In this document: one piece after another, positions 1-11,939 of the stretch | Layout: each line of letters opens with the position of its first letter | Position numbering within the stretch: the first letter of the stretch is position 1 | NCBI GenBank assembly: GCA_013368315.1 | Contig: JAACJM010000031.1 | Location: 310,001-374,000 of the forward strand | DNA from: Tetrapyrgos nigripes | Lineage: Eukaryota; Basidiomycota; Agaricomycetes; Agaricales; Campanellaceae | DNA: 64,000 nucleotides | Reading direction: 5' to 3' | Position numbers and translations under genes: made by a program | The notes under the pieces: generated by a model | The model's database searches: none | What the model was told of the DNA's origin: nothing | The model's input: only the letters and a program-made list of their open reading frames with translations

Positions 1-447
1 TAACCAATCGGTTCCCAAGATGATATTGTGGTCTCCTATGTCTGTGATGTAAAACTCGGCAGTTTCCTCGTGGTGAGATTGATGGTTTTGGTTATAGATT
101 CGTAGCTTTTGAACGGTATAGTGTTTTACCCATCCCATTACGTTTTCCGATCCGTCGACATTCCGAACTGGGAATGGTTTTTCTAGGGGAGTACGGTTTA
201 GGTGATGTTTTTGGGCAAAGGTGTCGTTGATGATGATTCCTTCCGCTCCACTGTCTAGCAAGGTGGTTGCGTCGATTTTTCGTCCAGTTATTTTCCCGAT
301 CAATTCAACTTTCAACTCTATTGAAGGGGTCTGTTGATTTCGAGTGATTGCCATGATTCTTAATTCAGATAGGGATCGTGGCTTACGAAAGGGTATAGGG
401 CTCGTGTATTGCCTGTGTTTTACTGGTATATATGTCCATGCTCCTCC
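1..447 (-). pseudogene. Retropepsin (aspartic protease) domain of chromovirus copy 1, partial
   Basis: Minus-strand frame following gag, in the -1 frame relative to it. It encodes the retroviral-type protease active-site triad Asp-Ser-Gly in the context LLDSGAEG, encoded around 250-275, and continues to the conserved ILGTDWL near the left edge. The enzyme would process the Gag-Pol polyprotein inside the virus-like particle. The rest of pol lies outside the window, so integrity cannot be judged. Confidence 0.85.
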
Positions 448-473
448 TCCTGACGACGTGGCAGGGGAGGTGT

Positions 474-2105
474 TCAAAAATCCGATTCTGTTATGAACTT
501 CTTTAGTAGTCCTTCCTTTTCTTCTCCCGATAGTGCTCCGATTCTAGTAGTGAGTTCCGAGATGTTGTCCGTGGTAGTGTTGTCCTTGGGATCCGAAGTT
601 CCCGTGACGGCTGCAGTTTTTATGGAAGGTCTCCAGGTCGTGTTGTTGGAAGTGGTCGAAGGCGTACTGGGGAATGTAGGGCAATCATTCCCTATATGTC
701 CCTGTCCTCGACATCTGAAACATCGCCCTTCCTTCCTTAGTTTATCCCTTTCTTGGGGGGTCAGTTTCGGTGGATATTTAGTGATTGAAGATGCACCTGG
801 GACGTTGTCTTGGAAGGTGTTTATTTCCACACTCCTCATTCGACTACTTCCTGTTCCTTGTGATCTCCTACTCGGTTGTCCTTCCTCTCTTCTTGGTTTG
901 TTCCATGAGGTTTTCTCCTCCTGCCTTTCTAACCAAATCATGTGTTGTTTTACCGCCGCCTTTTGTAATGCCGCGAGACTTTTGGATTGAGTGGACAGGT
1001 AGGAGATCCGGTCGACTAGTCCTCGGGGAAGTCCTTTTCGATAGTACTTCATTAACGCCTTGTCGTTATAGCCAGTATCGTCAGCGTATCGTTTAAATTG
1101 AGAGTTGTACTTATCGATGTCCGCCAGGGTCCCTTCCATTCTAATATGTTCTATCTTGGTTTGGGCCTGGGTTTCTCAAGCCGAGGGTTTGAAGTCTCGC
1201 AGGAATTCTCGTTTCACCTCGTGTAGAGTCCAGGATTTCTTTTTCGTTTTTGAGGCGGAAGAGTCTTCATCGGTACTCGTATATTCTTCATCACTATCAC
1301 TGAAGTCATCTTCCTCCTCGAAAACCTTCGCCATCATATTTCGTGCCCATCGTTTCGCTTCATCTCCTGAGAATAGTGTGAGGAAGAACGATATCTTTTC
1401 GTCTTCGGTCGGATAGACTTGGTCGTTGAGACGGAGATAGTTGTTAAATTTGGCCATCCAATCTTTCGTTTGGTTCCGATCTCCTGTGAACTTCTCTGGT
1501 TTTACTCCTCGCTCTTTGGTAGTCATGTTAGGGAAGGCTGAAGACTGCGCGTCATCGTCAGGTGGTGCGGCGTCATGGGGTACTTGGGTTCCTCCCGCAG
1601 CGGCTGTGGCGGGATTTTCGGACATTTCGAGGGCGGCGTGAAGGGAGTGGAAGTCGATTGGTTGTGAGGGGTTGACTGAGATAGGTTCTTGGACTGCACT
1701 AGGGGTACTGTCCGTTGGAGACCTGTTGAGAGGGTTTTGGGGTTCTAGAGGAGTTTCGTTGTCTGGGTTCAGTTCGTGAGAAGGAGTTGGTGATGGGGTT
1801 CTGACAGGATTCGGGTTTTCTGTGGTAGATTCTGATAGAAGTGATTGGAAGAGTAAAACTGGTTCGATACCGACTGTTTGTTCTTCGGTTGAGAGGGGTC
1901 GATTATTTATGGAGAGTCGATTGGGACACGGATGGGTTGTACAAAATTCCCACCGGTTTTCGTGTGAGAAGTAGCAGTCTTGTTGATTTCGGGGGAAATG
2001 TGCGTGAGGACGTCGGAGACAAACGATGTGGGGAGAGGAAGTGCGACTGGGATTTTGTGAGGCTGTACGAGATCTAGTGCTTCTAGGGATTCCGCTTCCG
2101 CTCAT
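474..2105 (-). pseudogene. Gag of chromovirus copy 1, interrupted by one TGA
   Basis: Gag is the structural protein that packages the element RNA. The frame starts at ATG 2105 (MSGSG) and ends at TGA 474-476. It shows an acidic/serine-rich linker (EEEDDFSDSDEEY), a retrotransposon-gag core (KEFLRDFKP-like, DKYNSQF) and a CCHC zinc knuckle, CFRCRGQGHIGNDC. One in-frame stop at 1176-1178 splits it; copy 2 reads CGA at the same site, so this looks like a C-to-T change at a CpG. The gag stop sits in a GAT TTT TGA context that would permit a -1 slip into the protease frame. Confidence 0.88.
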
Positions 2106-2649
2106 TCACTCGTTTTCGGATTCTGGAAACAAGTGATCCCACTGTTCACCTGAGACGTCTTCCCAAGAGGTTAGCGACCTGTAGTAGTCGTTTACTCTAG
2201 GAGTTCGAGTTTGGAGATAGTCGTGGTATTCTTCTCGGCCGAATTCCGAGATAGCGCTATCTTCGTAGTCGGCGTGACTGAACCAATATGGAAGAGTGGT
2301 GTTTCCTAGTTGAACGAAGTAACAAGTGTCTGCAATTGTAACGTGGCGTGGAAGTGTGTTTTCAGGTGATATCTTTATTCGGAGGTATTCGAGGATGGCA
2401 ACTTCACCTGAGGTCCACGATCTTTTGTTGAGTACGATCCAACAATCGTCGAATGCGATAGCGTGTTCGCATATTGCTGTTTTAACTTCTTCTAGGTAGT
2501 TTATGAAGCCGTCCGATACTTTGATGGGGAAAGGATATATCGGTGGGGGTCGGGTTCGTAGGTTGTTAAGGAAGTGTTCGAAGTTAAGAGCCAGCGTATT
2601 TGTCAGAGATTTCTGTGCGAGGTTTGTTTGTGAGGTGGGTGTAAGAGAG
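2106..2649 (-). other. Methionine-free open leader frame upstream of gag, copy 1
   Basis: From just inside the primer-binding region to a TGA directly before the gag ATG (TGA ATG, same frame) there is an uninterrupted frame of about 180 codons without a single ATG. Its translation is clearly related to that of the corresponding segment in copy 2 (52956-53450), for example DTCYFVQLGNT, WFSH-DYED and GEV-ILEYL, with amino-acid-level rather than base-level conservation. I do not recognise a domain. It could be translated from a non-AUG start or after splicing. Confidence 0.55.
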
Positions 2650-2659
2650 TCTGTTCAAG

Positions 2660-3129
2660 TGTCAAGAACGTTGTCACTTAGCAAAACCACCCAAGTCACA
2701 CAATGAACAAGATAGATTCGGCGAGTTACAATGAAATGAGATAGAGAAAGAATGATAGAGACGAGAAGGGATCGAGTAGCTGACTATGCTCGACACTGCA
2801 CTGTACTAGGAGCGGAGTGGAGACGAAGTGAACAGACTAAGGAATCTAGCTACAAGATCTGCGATATATATAAGAGAGAAATGAATATGTGAGAATGTCC
2901 ATGGAGCCTAGGGATCGGAGGAGATAAGAATGTGAGTCAAGTAAGAAAATGTATATGTGAGAATGTCCATGGAGATAAAATGGGCGGAGAAGTGAGTCAT
3001 AGATCGGAATGGACGATGATGAGAAGTAATTAGTATTTATGGGTTTATGGAGGGTGATAGAACGGAAAGTGAATAGGTAATAGAAGGAAATGAAGAAGAA
3101 ATGAAGAAGGCGAAAGACGATTCATGACA
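2660..3129 (-). repeat. 5' LTR of chromovirus copy 1
   Basis: 470-bp long terminal repeat with TG...CA ends (TGTCAAGAACG ... ATTCATGACA on the plus strand). It is closely similar to the solo LTR at 62444-62941 and more distantly to the LTRs of copy 2. Read on the minus strand, a TATATATA box (about 2864-2872) is followed about 30 nt later by AGTCTGTTCA (complement of 2829-2838), the likely transcript start. The same 10-mer's complement lies just inside the element. Confidence 0.93.
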
Positions 3130-3379
3130 AGTGCCATGTATTGAGACAGAGCTTGACTCCACTTGAGCACCATTTTTGCCCAAGCCACCAAGGCTAATCT
3201 CAATGGCCTACACTGCACCATTCACTTGGAATCACAAATAACACAAATAACACAATGATAACACATAACAAACATAAGATTCCAAGTGGCAGTGATCAGC
3301 CCAACAGCGAGCTAAGGCATTCGTCAGTCATTGACATGAGGAGGATACTAACAGCATTGACTGACCGTTTGTGTACCTC

Positions 3380-3938
3380 AAGGCTCGACGCCATCTCTCA
3401 GTGGGACTTCTAGGAAAGGCCTGTTGGGATATGCCATGTTTCTAAGCTGTGCAGACAACATTCAGAGTTACTTGTTATGGTCCACACAAAGACATCAGAG
3501 CACATACCTGGATGTTAATGACCTCCAGATTTGTCAGTCTCTCTCCGAGTTTGGTTTTGGCTGCTTGGATGTTGTTTCTGAGTTCAGTTTTGGCTGCTTG
3601 GATGTCGTCCCTGATGTTGTTCCTGAGCTCATTGAGGAGAGGCCGGACCACTGCATCTAGCATTGTGACCTGCACTGGGGCAACAGCATGGGCAAGTTGG
3701 TGGTTGTACACCAAGAGGTGACCAAGGTCATCCGTGGTTATATGTGAGGCTGTCTTAATCAGCAACCAAAGAACATCCTCAAAGGCATGAAAGATTGCTC
3801 ACTCCTGTTCATTTTGGCCCCATGTAGCAATCTCTCCAGCGTCCCAAGGTCCTGGGTGGTAGGTGGATTTGCCGCATTGGGGATGGGGAAGGGGACGGTT
3901 ACAGCGGGGATTGGGATAAGTTGTTGTTGTTGAGCCAT
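3380..3938 (-). pseudogene. Decayed hypothetical protein gene with coiled-coil/heptad segment
   Basis: Minus-strand gene remnant. It begins MAQQQQLIPIPA at 3938, then needs a frame change and passes one TGA (about 3812) before an open stretch (to about 3508) with helical repeats of the type RNNI-AAKTELRNNIQAAKTKL. A plausible GTATGT donor (about 3508) and ACAG acceptor (about 3454) lead to a short second exon ending LEVPLRDGVEP at a TGA near 3386. The two lesions make it a probable pseudogene. I do not recognise the family and assign no function. Confidence 0.5.
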
Positions 3939-4239
3939 GGTGAGTCCAAGCAGAAAGTTTCTAAGAACTCTTGTTTCTTTCTGTAGGCGTCTGATGTGAT
4001 TATTAGTTAAGCGATGGTTGCGTCGCCTATCACGCGAGTCACGTGATACACCATTTGGCCAGAGCTCTGAGTCCCAGTGACCTAAAGTAAAACTTCTTTG
4101 ACCACTATGGCCTGCAACGGACTGAAGGACACGATTTGCGACAACCCGGAGATAGATAAAGGATGAAAATGGCTAGAATAGGAAGGGATTCGAGACGTTG
4201 ACGGACTCCTGAAGCCCGCATTTCAAACACTACCTCATC

Positions 4240-4914
4240 ATGACCTCTCTTCGCAAAATCCTGCACGACAAGCTCGTTCACGCTGCACAACATGTCCAAG
4301 GCCTCACAGCCCTCATCGATGCCCTCCTGCACTCCTCCGAGATTGATGACCGTCTTCTGTTGCAAGAGAAGCTACTAGCCCTGATGAGCCGCCTCGGAAA
4401 CTCCACTGCCAAGGACAAGGACAAGGACAAAGCGATATTCGACGATCTCCAAGCCTTCGTTATCGACCTTCTCCACAAAGACCTTCCGCACCCACCAAGC
4501 GCATATCTCAGCGCTCTCGTCCAACCCAATTCCTCATCCAGCAGTCCCTCCACCCCTAACGAAGGCGGCTACATCAATTACGCCTATCGCGCCGCAGACG
4601 GCTCCAATTACAATCCACTCATCCCCCGTTTCGGTGCAGCAGGTCAGCCGTACGCGCGTACAGTACCCTCTACAACACTCCTCACTCCGACACTTCCTGA
4701 CCCAGGTCTCATCTTCGACACGCTTTTCCGACGACCAAAGCACGCAGATAGAAGTTCCATATTTGAGCCTCATCCTCAAGGACAGTACACTAGGAGTCAA
4801 GAACTGGTGACTGGGTTGATCCACCAACGCACTCAGAAGTACCGTGCAAGCAAGGTTCAGGCGTCTCGCGACCTTATCCGGTCCTTGCGCGATTTTGCTG
4901 GCATGTTCTCCTAG
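4240..4914 (+). pseudogene. Truncated 5' end of a Ppo-type fatty-acid (linoleate) dioxygenase gene
   Basis: A 224-residue intronless frame. Residues about 105-185 match the start of the heme-peroxidase domain of psi-producing oxygenases/linoleate diol synthases: ADGSNYNPLIPRFGAAGQPYAR, then LPDPGLIFDTLF, then a basic stretch and EPHP. Family members are about 1000-1100 residues with a heme-peroxidase and a P450-like domain. Here the similarity stops at about residue 185, before the catalytic His/Tyr region, and the last 40 residues look unrelated. No continuation is visible downstream before the next gene at 5410. It is best read as a gene stump; a separate short protein cannot be excluded. 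Confidence 0.6.
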
Positions 4915-5409
4915 TTGCCCTCATAGATGCTGGGTTGTACCGTACCTTTCATTGAAGTACTCGTCTGCGTACGCCCGATTTACTGGTCCCTCCTGACCAG
5001 CGAGCTATTGCCATTAATGTAGACTCAGACCACGGGGCATCATATGAAGCCTTTGAGGAGTGGTCCATCAGTGTCTTGGTGTAGCCATAGGGAGAGTGGG
5101 AACCTCAGAGTGAGTTACATCCACCACCTCCTGACACCGTCTTGCTAAGTCTTAACTCCTCCATCAGCTCAATCAATCAAACCAAACGGATCCGGTGTTC
5201 AGCTCGTGGACCCATGCCGGTTAATAAATACCTCCTCCGGCGAGTTCTCATTCCCATACTTGGTTCTCTATTGACCTCGAGGACGTTTCCCACTGACTCC
5301 GCGTAATCAGCGATTGCCTTCTAATTCAAGAGCTGAAATGCCTCCTCGTTTAAAGTCCGCATTCTCACTATAAGACGACACTGAGAATCACCGTTTTCAG
5401 TCTCTCAAG
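4915..5409. other. Intergenic region upstream of the glyoxal oxidase gene
   Basis: No coding sequence recognised. An AT-rich TTAATAAATA motif (5221-5230) and ACTATAAGAC (about 5368) are the only core-promoter-like sequences upstream of the ATG at 5410; assignment is tentative. Confidence 0.3.
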
Positions 5410-7590
5410 ATGTGGGCATCCTTAACTCTACTAGCGGTTTCAATCGCCTTCCAGCTTGCTCACGCCGTTAATACCACCTCGGGCAGCCTTGGATGGCAAT
5501 TCGTTCAAAGCGGCACCACTGGAGTCGTTGCCTTGCAGTCCATCGTCGTTTCTCCTTCTCTCATTCTCTTAATCGATCAACCCACCGGGAACCCTCTGCA
5601 AATCAATGGACATCAAGCCTGGGCTGCTCTGTGGAACACAGAGACCAACAATGTCACTGCAGTCGATCTTTCGACTATCACCTTTTGTGGTTCTGGGAGT
5701 TTTTTGAGTAACGGGACCATGGTGAGTAATACATACTTCAAACAAATTCTTTAGATAGTATGATTTCCTGACGCTGAGAGCAGATCAGCACTGGTGGTAC
5801 GCCAGCAACGATTTTCGACGGTACCTTTACCTATCCCGTAGGAGGAGATGGACAAGCTGCTATTAGGGTTTTCGAGCCGTGCCACGACCCAGCAGGTGTT
5901 AGCTGCACTCTTTTCGACGATCCATCTAAACTTCATCTCGCTGAAGCAAGGTGGTATTCTTCTACCTTACGGATTTTCGATGGGTCCTTAGTACGTCTAG
6001 TTTTGGTGGTCTGTATTTTACTTAACTGAACATGACACGTAGATGGTCGTCGGAGGAATGCATACAGCGACATTGTTCTTTAATACACCAGACCAAGCGG
6101 CCAACACTTTCGAGTTTTTCCCTCCCAAAGATGGAGGTGCGCCTAGGTCGTCAGCGTTCCTCAATAGGTCCATGCCAGCGAACCTCTTTCCTCGGTATGT
6201 CGTCTCATACGTTCTCATGTTTATATATCCTCATTGTACAATCTCCTCAGTGCCTTTGCTCTTCCTGACGGCAAAGTCTTCATAGTTGCCAATAATCAAT
6301 CCATCATCTACGACATCGAAGCCAACACCGAAACCATCCTTCCCGACATTCCTAACGGCGTTCGAGTCACCAATCCTTACGATGGTACCGCGACTCTCCT
6401 ACCTCTTTCCCCTCCAGACTATATACCCGAGGTTCTCGTCTGCGGAGGGACAAACACCACTGACCAACTTACCAACGACGATATCGGTACCCAGCTTTCC
6501 TCGCAAGACCCTGCTTCTGATCAGTGTAGTCGTATCACTCTGACTCCCGAGGGTATCGAAAAGGGGTGGCAAGTGGAAAGAATGCCTGAAGGACGGACGA
6601 TGCCAGAGACGATTTTGATGCCGAATGGTCAAGTTCTTATTATTAATGGTGCTGGGACTGGATATGCTGCTATTGGAGGTGTGAGGGATCCTGTTGGTGA
6701 CTCTAATGCTGATAACGCTGTGTGAGACTTTATTTTCTGCTGCGAAGGAAGTGTCATTGATTGCGTATGTGCAGGACGACGCCGGTGTTGTACAATCCCT
6801 CGGCCCATTTCGGCAGACGATTTAATCGCGATGGTTTACCAACGACAGACATTGCTCGTGTTTACCACTCCAGTATTTCCTTGACCCCTAATGGGTATGT
6901 GAATGATTTTCAACTCATTTCTGTCTATGCTGACGCAAATGCACAGAAACATATTCATTGCAGGATCCAATCCCAACCCGAATGTCACCACCGGCGTCAA
7001 GTTCTCCAGGTCAGTCTAATAATCTCCCTTCCAATATCGTCAGAGCTGACATTCTTCCATTCAGTGAATACCGCGTAGAATATCTCAATCCTCCTTATAT
7101 GACCATTGCACGTCCGGTTCTCGAGCATGTTCCGAAGCAGGTAGACTTCAACAAAAAGTTTACTGTCGATGTCCAGGTTCCAAATCATCTGGGCACGTCA
7201 TCCATCCAGGGTGAGCACCTCGTATTCGTCTATCTAGAATTTTCGATTTGGCACTGACCCTCGTCTTTCTCTTCGTCGCAGTTGCTCTCATGGATCTCGG
7301 GTTCTCCTCGCATGCCTTCCATTCGAGTTCTCGTTTGGTGTTTTTGAATGCAAATCTTTCCAAGGATGAGAAGAAGCTGGAAATCACTTCACCTCCGGAT
7401 AATAGGATTTACCCACCTGGTCCAGGTATGTGCAATGCAGCGTGATTCTGAATTTTGACGAGAGAGCTAAGCAAGATTTCGTCCAGCGTATCTCTTTTTG
7501 ACGGTAGATGATGTAACGAGCAAGGGAATAAAGATCATGGTTGGATCTGGTGCTACTCCGCCTGTATCAGACCAAGGTGTTCATTTGTAG
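5410..7590 (+). CDS. Secreted glyoxal oxidase-like copper radical oxidase, 9 exons
   Basis: Extracellular oxidation of aldehydes such as glyoxal to acids with release of H2O2, feeding lignin-degrading peroxidases, is the known role of this family. Exons by GT-AG and phase: 5410-5721, 5784-5990, 6043-6194, 6251-6721, 6775-6894, 6947-7009, 7065-7210, 7282-7425, 7487-7590. They join without a break to 1719 nt (572 aa; the characterised Phanerochaete enzyme is about 560). A signal peptide (about residues 1-19, ending AHA) precedes the mature chain. All active-site positions are present: Cys93 (TFCGSG) and Tyr162 (ARWYSS) for the Cys-Tyr radical cofactor, Tyr411-His412 (RVYHSS) and His501 (FSSHAF) for copper. 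The gene looks intact. The exact substrate cannot be told from sequence. Confidence 0.93.
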
Positions 7591-8716
7591 AGTTTCCGTA
7601 GCTTGTGAAGTAGTCTCTGTAAGGCGTCAGTCAATAAAGAAATTATTTTTTGCTCAGGAGGCACCATTATCATGACGCGGTTGTGACGCGGCGATTCGTA
7701 AACGCGGGGTTTCTTTTTGACTCGACCTTCACCATCATGCATCATGGTCTCTGCGAAAACTTCTTCACACACTCTCTAACAATCATACGCGACAACAATC
7801 CCAACGGAGTGGAGCCAAAAGTATCGACGATCGCAGTGGATTGTTTCCCAAGGCTCCCCCACAAGTACTGTCAAGCCCCGCCTTGGCGTCTCTCAGCCCT
7901 CTATACTTTGATTTTAGAATGATAGCATGTTTTCCGGGACAGGATACGTTGGGATTTGCCCATGGTTCGTCTCTTGCAAATCCTGGCTTTTCTCGACTGG
8001 GTTGATTCAAGGAAATCCATTCTTGTACTACAGGTCAAAGATGCGATGAACACGCAAAAAAGACCATTCTATCATCAACTCGTTTTGTAAAGAGCTAGGC
8101 CGGAGGTCCAGCCCTTTCATACAAGAATGCTACAGACCGAGACGCATCTTTCCGAATCCTTCCATTGTGAACGTTCGGAATCGGTTAATTGTCTTTGGAT
8201 CTCGACTTCCATTTACTGTGATGGATGTGATGAGCTTCCGGTAATGTCTTGGTCTCGTCACCCCTACTACATATCATCCTGAAGGAAGTCTGGATCCCAG
8301 GTGTGGATTATTGGATTGCATATATCTAGAGCATTCAGGTGTGTATGTCAAGTTCTTCAACCCGGCGAAGTTTGAGGCTCACGAAGAAAAATATCCGTGT
8401 AGATGTACTACTACCAAAATCAGCCCCGCTAATTTTATCCTTGTCCTCATTCCTCCAATGCCCTGCCCGTGGATCATGGGATCCCTCTTGACAGGCACTA
8501 TCGGCACTAGGTACTGCGGTACATTCACAAGTGATGACACTAACTGGAAGGACTTTATTCTACTGCGTCATATGTATGACGACAAATCCAAAGCGACCAT
8601 CAGATCTCTACGCCTCATATCGATGAACAGCTTTTCACGTTAAATATAACCCCTCATGTTTATAACGATTCCAACGTTTCTGCGTCAGCTCAGGTCCCTC
8701 TCCAATCTCGCACAGC
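7591..8716. other. Intergenic region between glyoxal oxidase and GAD genes
   Basis: No gene recognised on either strand; the open frames are short and without family features. TTAAATATAAC at 8640-8650, about 70 bp before the GAD start codon, is a possible TATA-like element. Confidence 0.35.
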
Positions 8717-11493
8717 ATGTCTCTCTCTCGACACAGTGAGTCTGGTTTAGCCTCATCCCTATCCTTTACTCCTTACCCTTACCCTTACCTTTATCTCAAC
8801 CAATTATCTCACCAACCTTCTCTGCAGTCAATCCCGACGAAATCATCCAAAAATCCAAGGACCACCCACACCAAGCTCAATACCGTACCAAACACGAAAA
8901 TCGTTCTACTCATCAATCTTGGAGTCGTGATGAAGATGCTGCGGGAGTGTCCAAATACCAGATACCTGATATCGGTATACCTAGCAAAGCAGCGTATCAT
9001 TTACTTCACGATGAGACGGCTTTGGATGGGAATCGTGAGTTCTTATATGATGTCATTTTGAGACCCGCAAACTAACTGTTTGCGGCAACTCCATAGCTCT
9101 ACTGAACCTTGCTTCGTGAGTATTCCATTTCGATTTCGATGACTGATTTACAAATGAGTTCATTGACAGATTCGTACACACCTGGATGCCAGATGAAGCC
9201 ACCAAACTCATCATGGAGAACATGAACAAGAACCAAGTCGATATGGACGAGTATCCTGCTGCGACTATTATTCATAATCGTTGTGTGTCTATGAGTGAGT
9301 ACCCTCCAGCGAATTCATTCTGAGACCCTCTTCCTCACATACCCTCGACTACAACGCAGTGGCCTCCCTCTGGCACGCCCCCACGGCCTCCAACAATGCC
9401 ATCGGCACCTCTACCGCCGGTTCCTCCGAAGCCATCATGCTCGCCGGCCTCGCTCTCAAAAAGCGCTGGCAAGAAGCCCGCAAAACTGCGGGTAAAGACC
9501 ACCTTCGTCCCGGGCCCAACATTATTTTCGGATCCAACGCTCAAGTTGCTCTTGAAAAGTTCGCTAGGTATTTCGATGTAGAGTGTCGTTTGGTTCCTGT
9601 GAAGAAGGAGAATAACTATGTGATGGACCCAAAGGACGCGATTGGGTATGTGGATGAAAATACGATTGGGGTTATGGTTATTATGGGGAGTACGTATACA
9701 GGTGGGTGATATTTCTTCTCCGTAAATGACTTGGCTAATCGATATGTCGTGTGTAGGGCATTTCGAAAATGTGAAGGAGATGAGTGATTTGCGTGAGTTG
9801 TCCGTTTACTACAAGAAGGATGCCATCCTCATTGATTACCTCCTTTTCACCTTCAGTCGATGATCTCCAACAGAGAACAGGCCTCGACATCCCCATCCAC
9901 GTCGATGCTGCCTCTGGTGGATTTATCGCTCCCTTCGTATACCCTTCCCTCGAGTGGGACTTCAAAGTCCCCAGAGTCGTTTCCATCAACACATCAGGGC
10001 ATAAATTCGGTTTGGTCTACGCAGGTTTAGGATGGGTCATTTGGAGAGACGAGAGTTGGTTGAACAAGGACCTAGTGTTTGAGTTGCGTGAGTATCTACG
10101 TATATCTGTCTTGAAGGGAGTCTGAAGTTGGTTATATATGCTGTTCATAACAGATTACCTCGGTAGCGTGGAGTATTCATTCACTCTGTACGTCCCTTTA
10201 TCCTCCTCTCTCCCTCTCTCGTTCTCATCAACCCCGTTCTTACTTTTTCCTTCCCTCTCTTCTCCATACACAGCAACTTCTCCAAGCCAGCCTCCCCCAT
10301 CATCGCTCAAATGTTCAATTTCCTCAATCTTGGGTTTGAAGGGTACCGTCGAATTGCCACCAAAGACTTGAGGAACGCGAGGTTGTTGAGTAGGGCTTTG
10401 GAGAATCTTGGGTGGTTTAAGGTTGGTACTACGGGTTCCCTGATCCTTTGATCCTTTAATCCTGTCATTCATTCTTCACCTTCGGTCGCAATCGTTTTGT
10501 GTGCTCTTACTTTTCTTTGCGCGTTGTTTTCCGCCTTTGTTCTTTTTTTTGTTTGCCTTTTTTTCCTCCTTGATGTTGGCGTTACTACTCTCTTTATTCC
10601 TTATTCCTTTCATTAACTTCGCGTTTTCGTACGCGTTACCGATGCAAATGACTGATTGCGATCATTAATTTGTGATAGGTTCTGAGCAACATCCATCGCC
10701 CTTTACCTGGGAAAGATACAGATGACGATCCCGAGTCGTATGAGTCTGGGCTTCCTGTGGTGTCTTTTATGTGCGTTTTCGTTTTCATTTTGTTGTCTTC
10801 CGTCCTTTTGTTTCTGCTCTGTATTCTCATTAACACCGATCTTGTGTCTTTACAGGCTATCGGACGACTTCAAGTCTAAGTACCCCCATGTGAAGCAAGT
10901 TTGGATTCAAGTATGACTTTCTTTGACTTGTAATTTACTACCTCAGTACTGACGATAAGACAACTCTACTATGTAGTCGCTCTTGAGAGGTAAGGGATGG
11001 ATAGTTCCTAACTATGGGGTGAGTCCTCCTTCGGATATGTGCTTGTGCTTCGTGATTAACTGGTTGACTTGACATTTTCCCACCTCAACCCATATCCTCA
11101 TTCCTGACCCTCCTTGACATACCCACTACCTCACAGGCTCCCCAAGGCGAAGAATCCACCGAAATGCTTCGAGTCGTCGTCCGAGAAACTCTCTCCGAAG
11201 ATCTCATGGAGAAGTTGATAACTGATATAGTCGAGGTTACTGAGAGTATAATGGGTACGTATCCTTTCTTTTGTTTTCTGTGGGACGGAGACTGACTCCA
11301 CGCATTGACAAACACAGAAGGAGACGGCGCTCAAATGATGATCGCCTCCACCAAGAACTCAATTCATCAACCCGAACGCGAACATGGAAGGCCGGATAAG
11401 GATAACTTTGGTTCTTCCAGCACTGCCTCTGCTGAAGATGGGCAAGGACAAGGACAGGGACAGGGACAGGCGGGGTATTCGAGACAATGCTAA
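8717..11493 (+). CDS. Glutamate decarboxylase (PLP-dependent), 14 exons
   Basis: Converts L-glutamate to GABA and CO2 in the cytosol, the first step of the GABA shunt and an acid/oxidative-stress response. Exons: 8717-8735, 8828-9034, 9097-9115, 9170-9294, 9360-9701, 9757-9792, 9857-10087, 10154-10187, 10274-10421, 10679-10770, 10856-10910, 10977-11018, 11137-11254, 11318-11493. These give 1644 nt with no break, 547 aa. GAD landmarks: [42 protein letters not shown] with the PLP-pyridine Asp266, and TSGHKFGL with the Schiff-base Lys299, then [18 protein letters not shown] 19-nt third exon and a 257-bp ninth intron are unusual. The C-terminus is a Gly-Gln repeat (about residues 535-541) in place of a recognisable calmodulin-binding end. 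Intact and confidently identified. Confidence 0.96.
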
Positions 11494-11939
11494 ATCATTG
11501 TATCTCTTTGAGCTGAACCTTTATGTTGCCTGGGACTGGACTGGAGTGTTGACATGTTTATGATGTGGGACAGATAACGAGTAGTGCTGAAATGGGTATT
11601 GGTTAGGCAAGCAGTAAGGAAAATGTACACTGTATTATATGTTCAATTGTTGACTATACAAGGAGTTTACCTCTTTTGCTCATGCGTATGCCTTTGACAT
11701 ACTCTAGTTCGGTACGGAAGAAGGCGTGGATGCCTCAGTACCTGATCAGCATGGTTTCTGACAACTGAGTCGCTCCGAGGGGGTGTCTAGTCGGACCCAA
11801 ACATTCTGAGCGCCCTTTAGTGCATGTGCCTCTCGAATCCATTCGTATTCTCGGTTCAGTATAGTGTTGACGCAATTCGATCCTGAACCGGTATATAGGC
11901 TTGAGAGTTACCCGTTTCCTCTTCCTTGCGCCATCCGAG
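11494..11939. other. Region between GAD and the hAT remnant
   Basis: No gene seen. GTATATAGG at 11891-11899, about 45 bp before the ATG at 11940, is TATA-like. I looked here for a terminal inverted repeat matching the far side of the hAT remnant and found none. Confidence 0.3.

Larger units (their letters stand above)
1..3129 (-). mobile_element. Ty3/Gypsy chromovirus copy 1, 5' part only (cut by window edge)
   Basis: LTR retrotransposon lying on the minus strand: 5' LTR at 2660-3129, then leader, gag and the start of the protease domain running off the left edge. It is a diverged relative of the complete element at 45785-54148: gag, zinc knuckle and protease align along their length. The outer flank after the LTR is AGTGC; the matching target duplication would lie outside the window. 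Gag carries one in-frame TGA (1176-1178) where copy 2 has CGA, so this copy is not coding-competent. Confidence 0.93.

Noticed and set aside
493..1416. Plus-strand open frames opposite gag of copy 1 and, likewise, at 51342-52498 opposite gag of copy 2
   Set aside because: They are antisense shadows of gag; no conserved motif and no gene-like composition.
4240..11493. Ppo stump, glyoxal oxidase and GAD as a biosynthetic gene cluster
   Set aside because: No backbone biosynthetic enzyme or regulator nearby, and the three belong to unrelated pathways; neighbourhood appears incidental.
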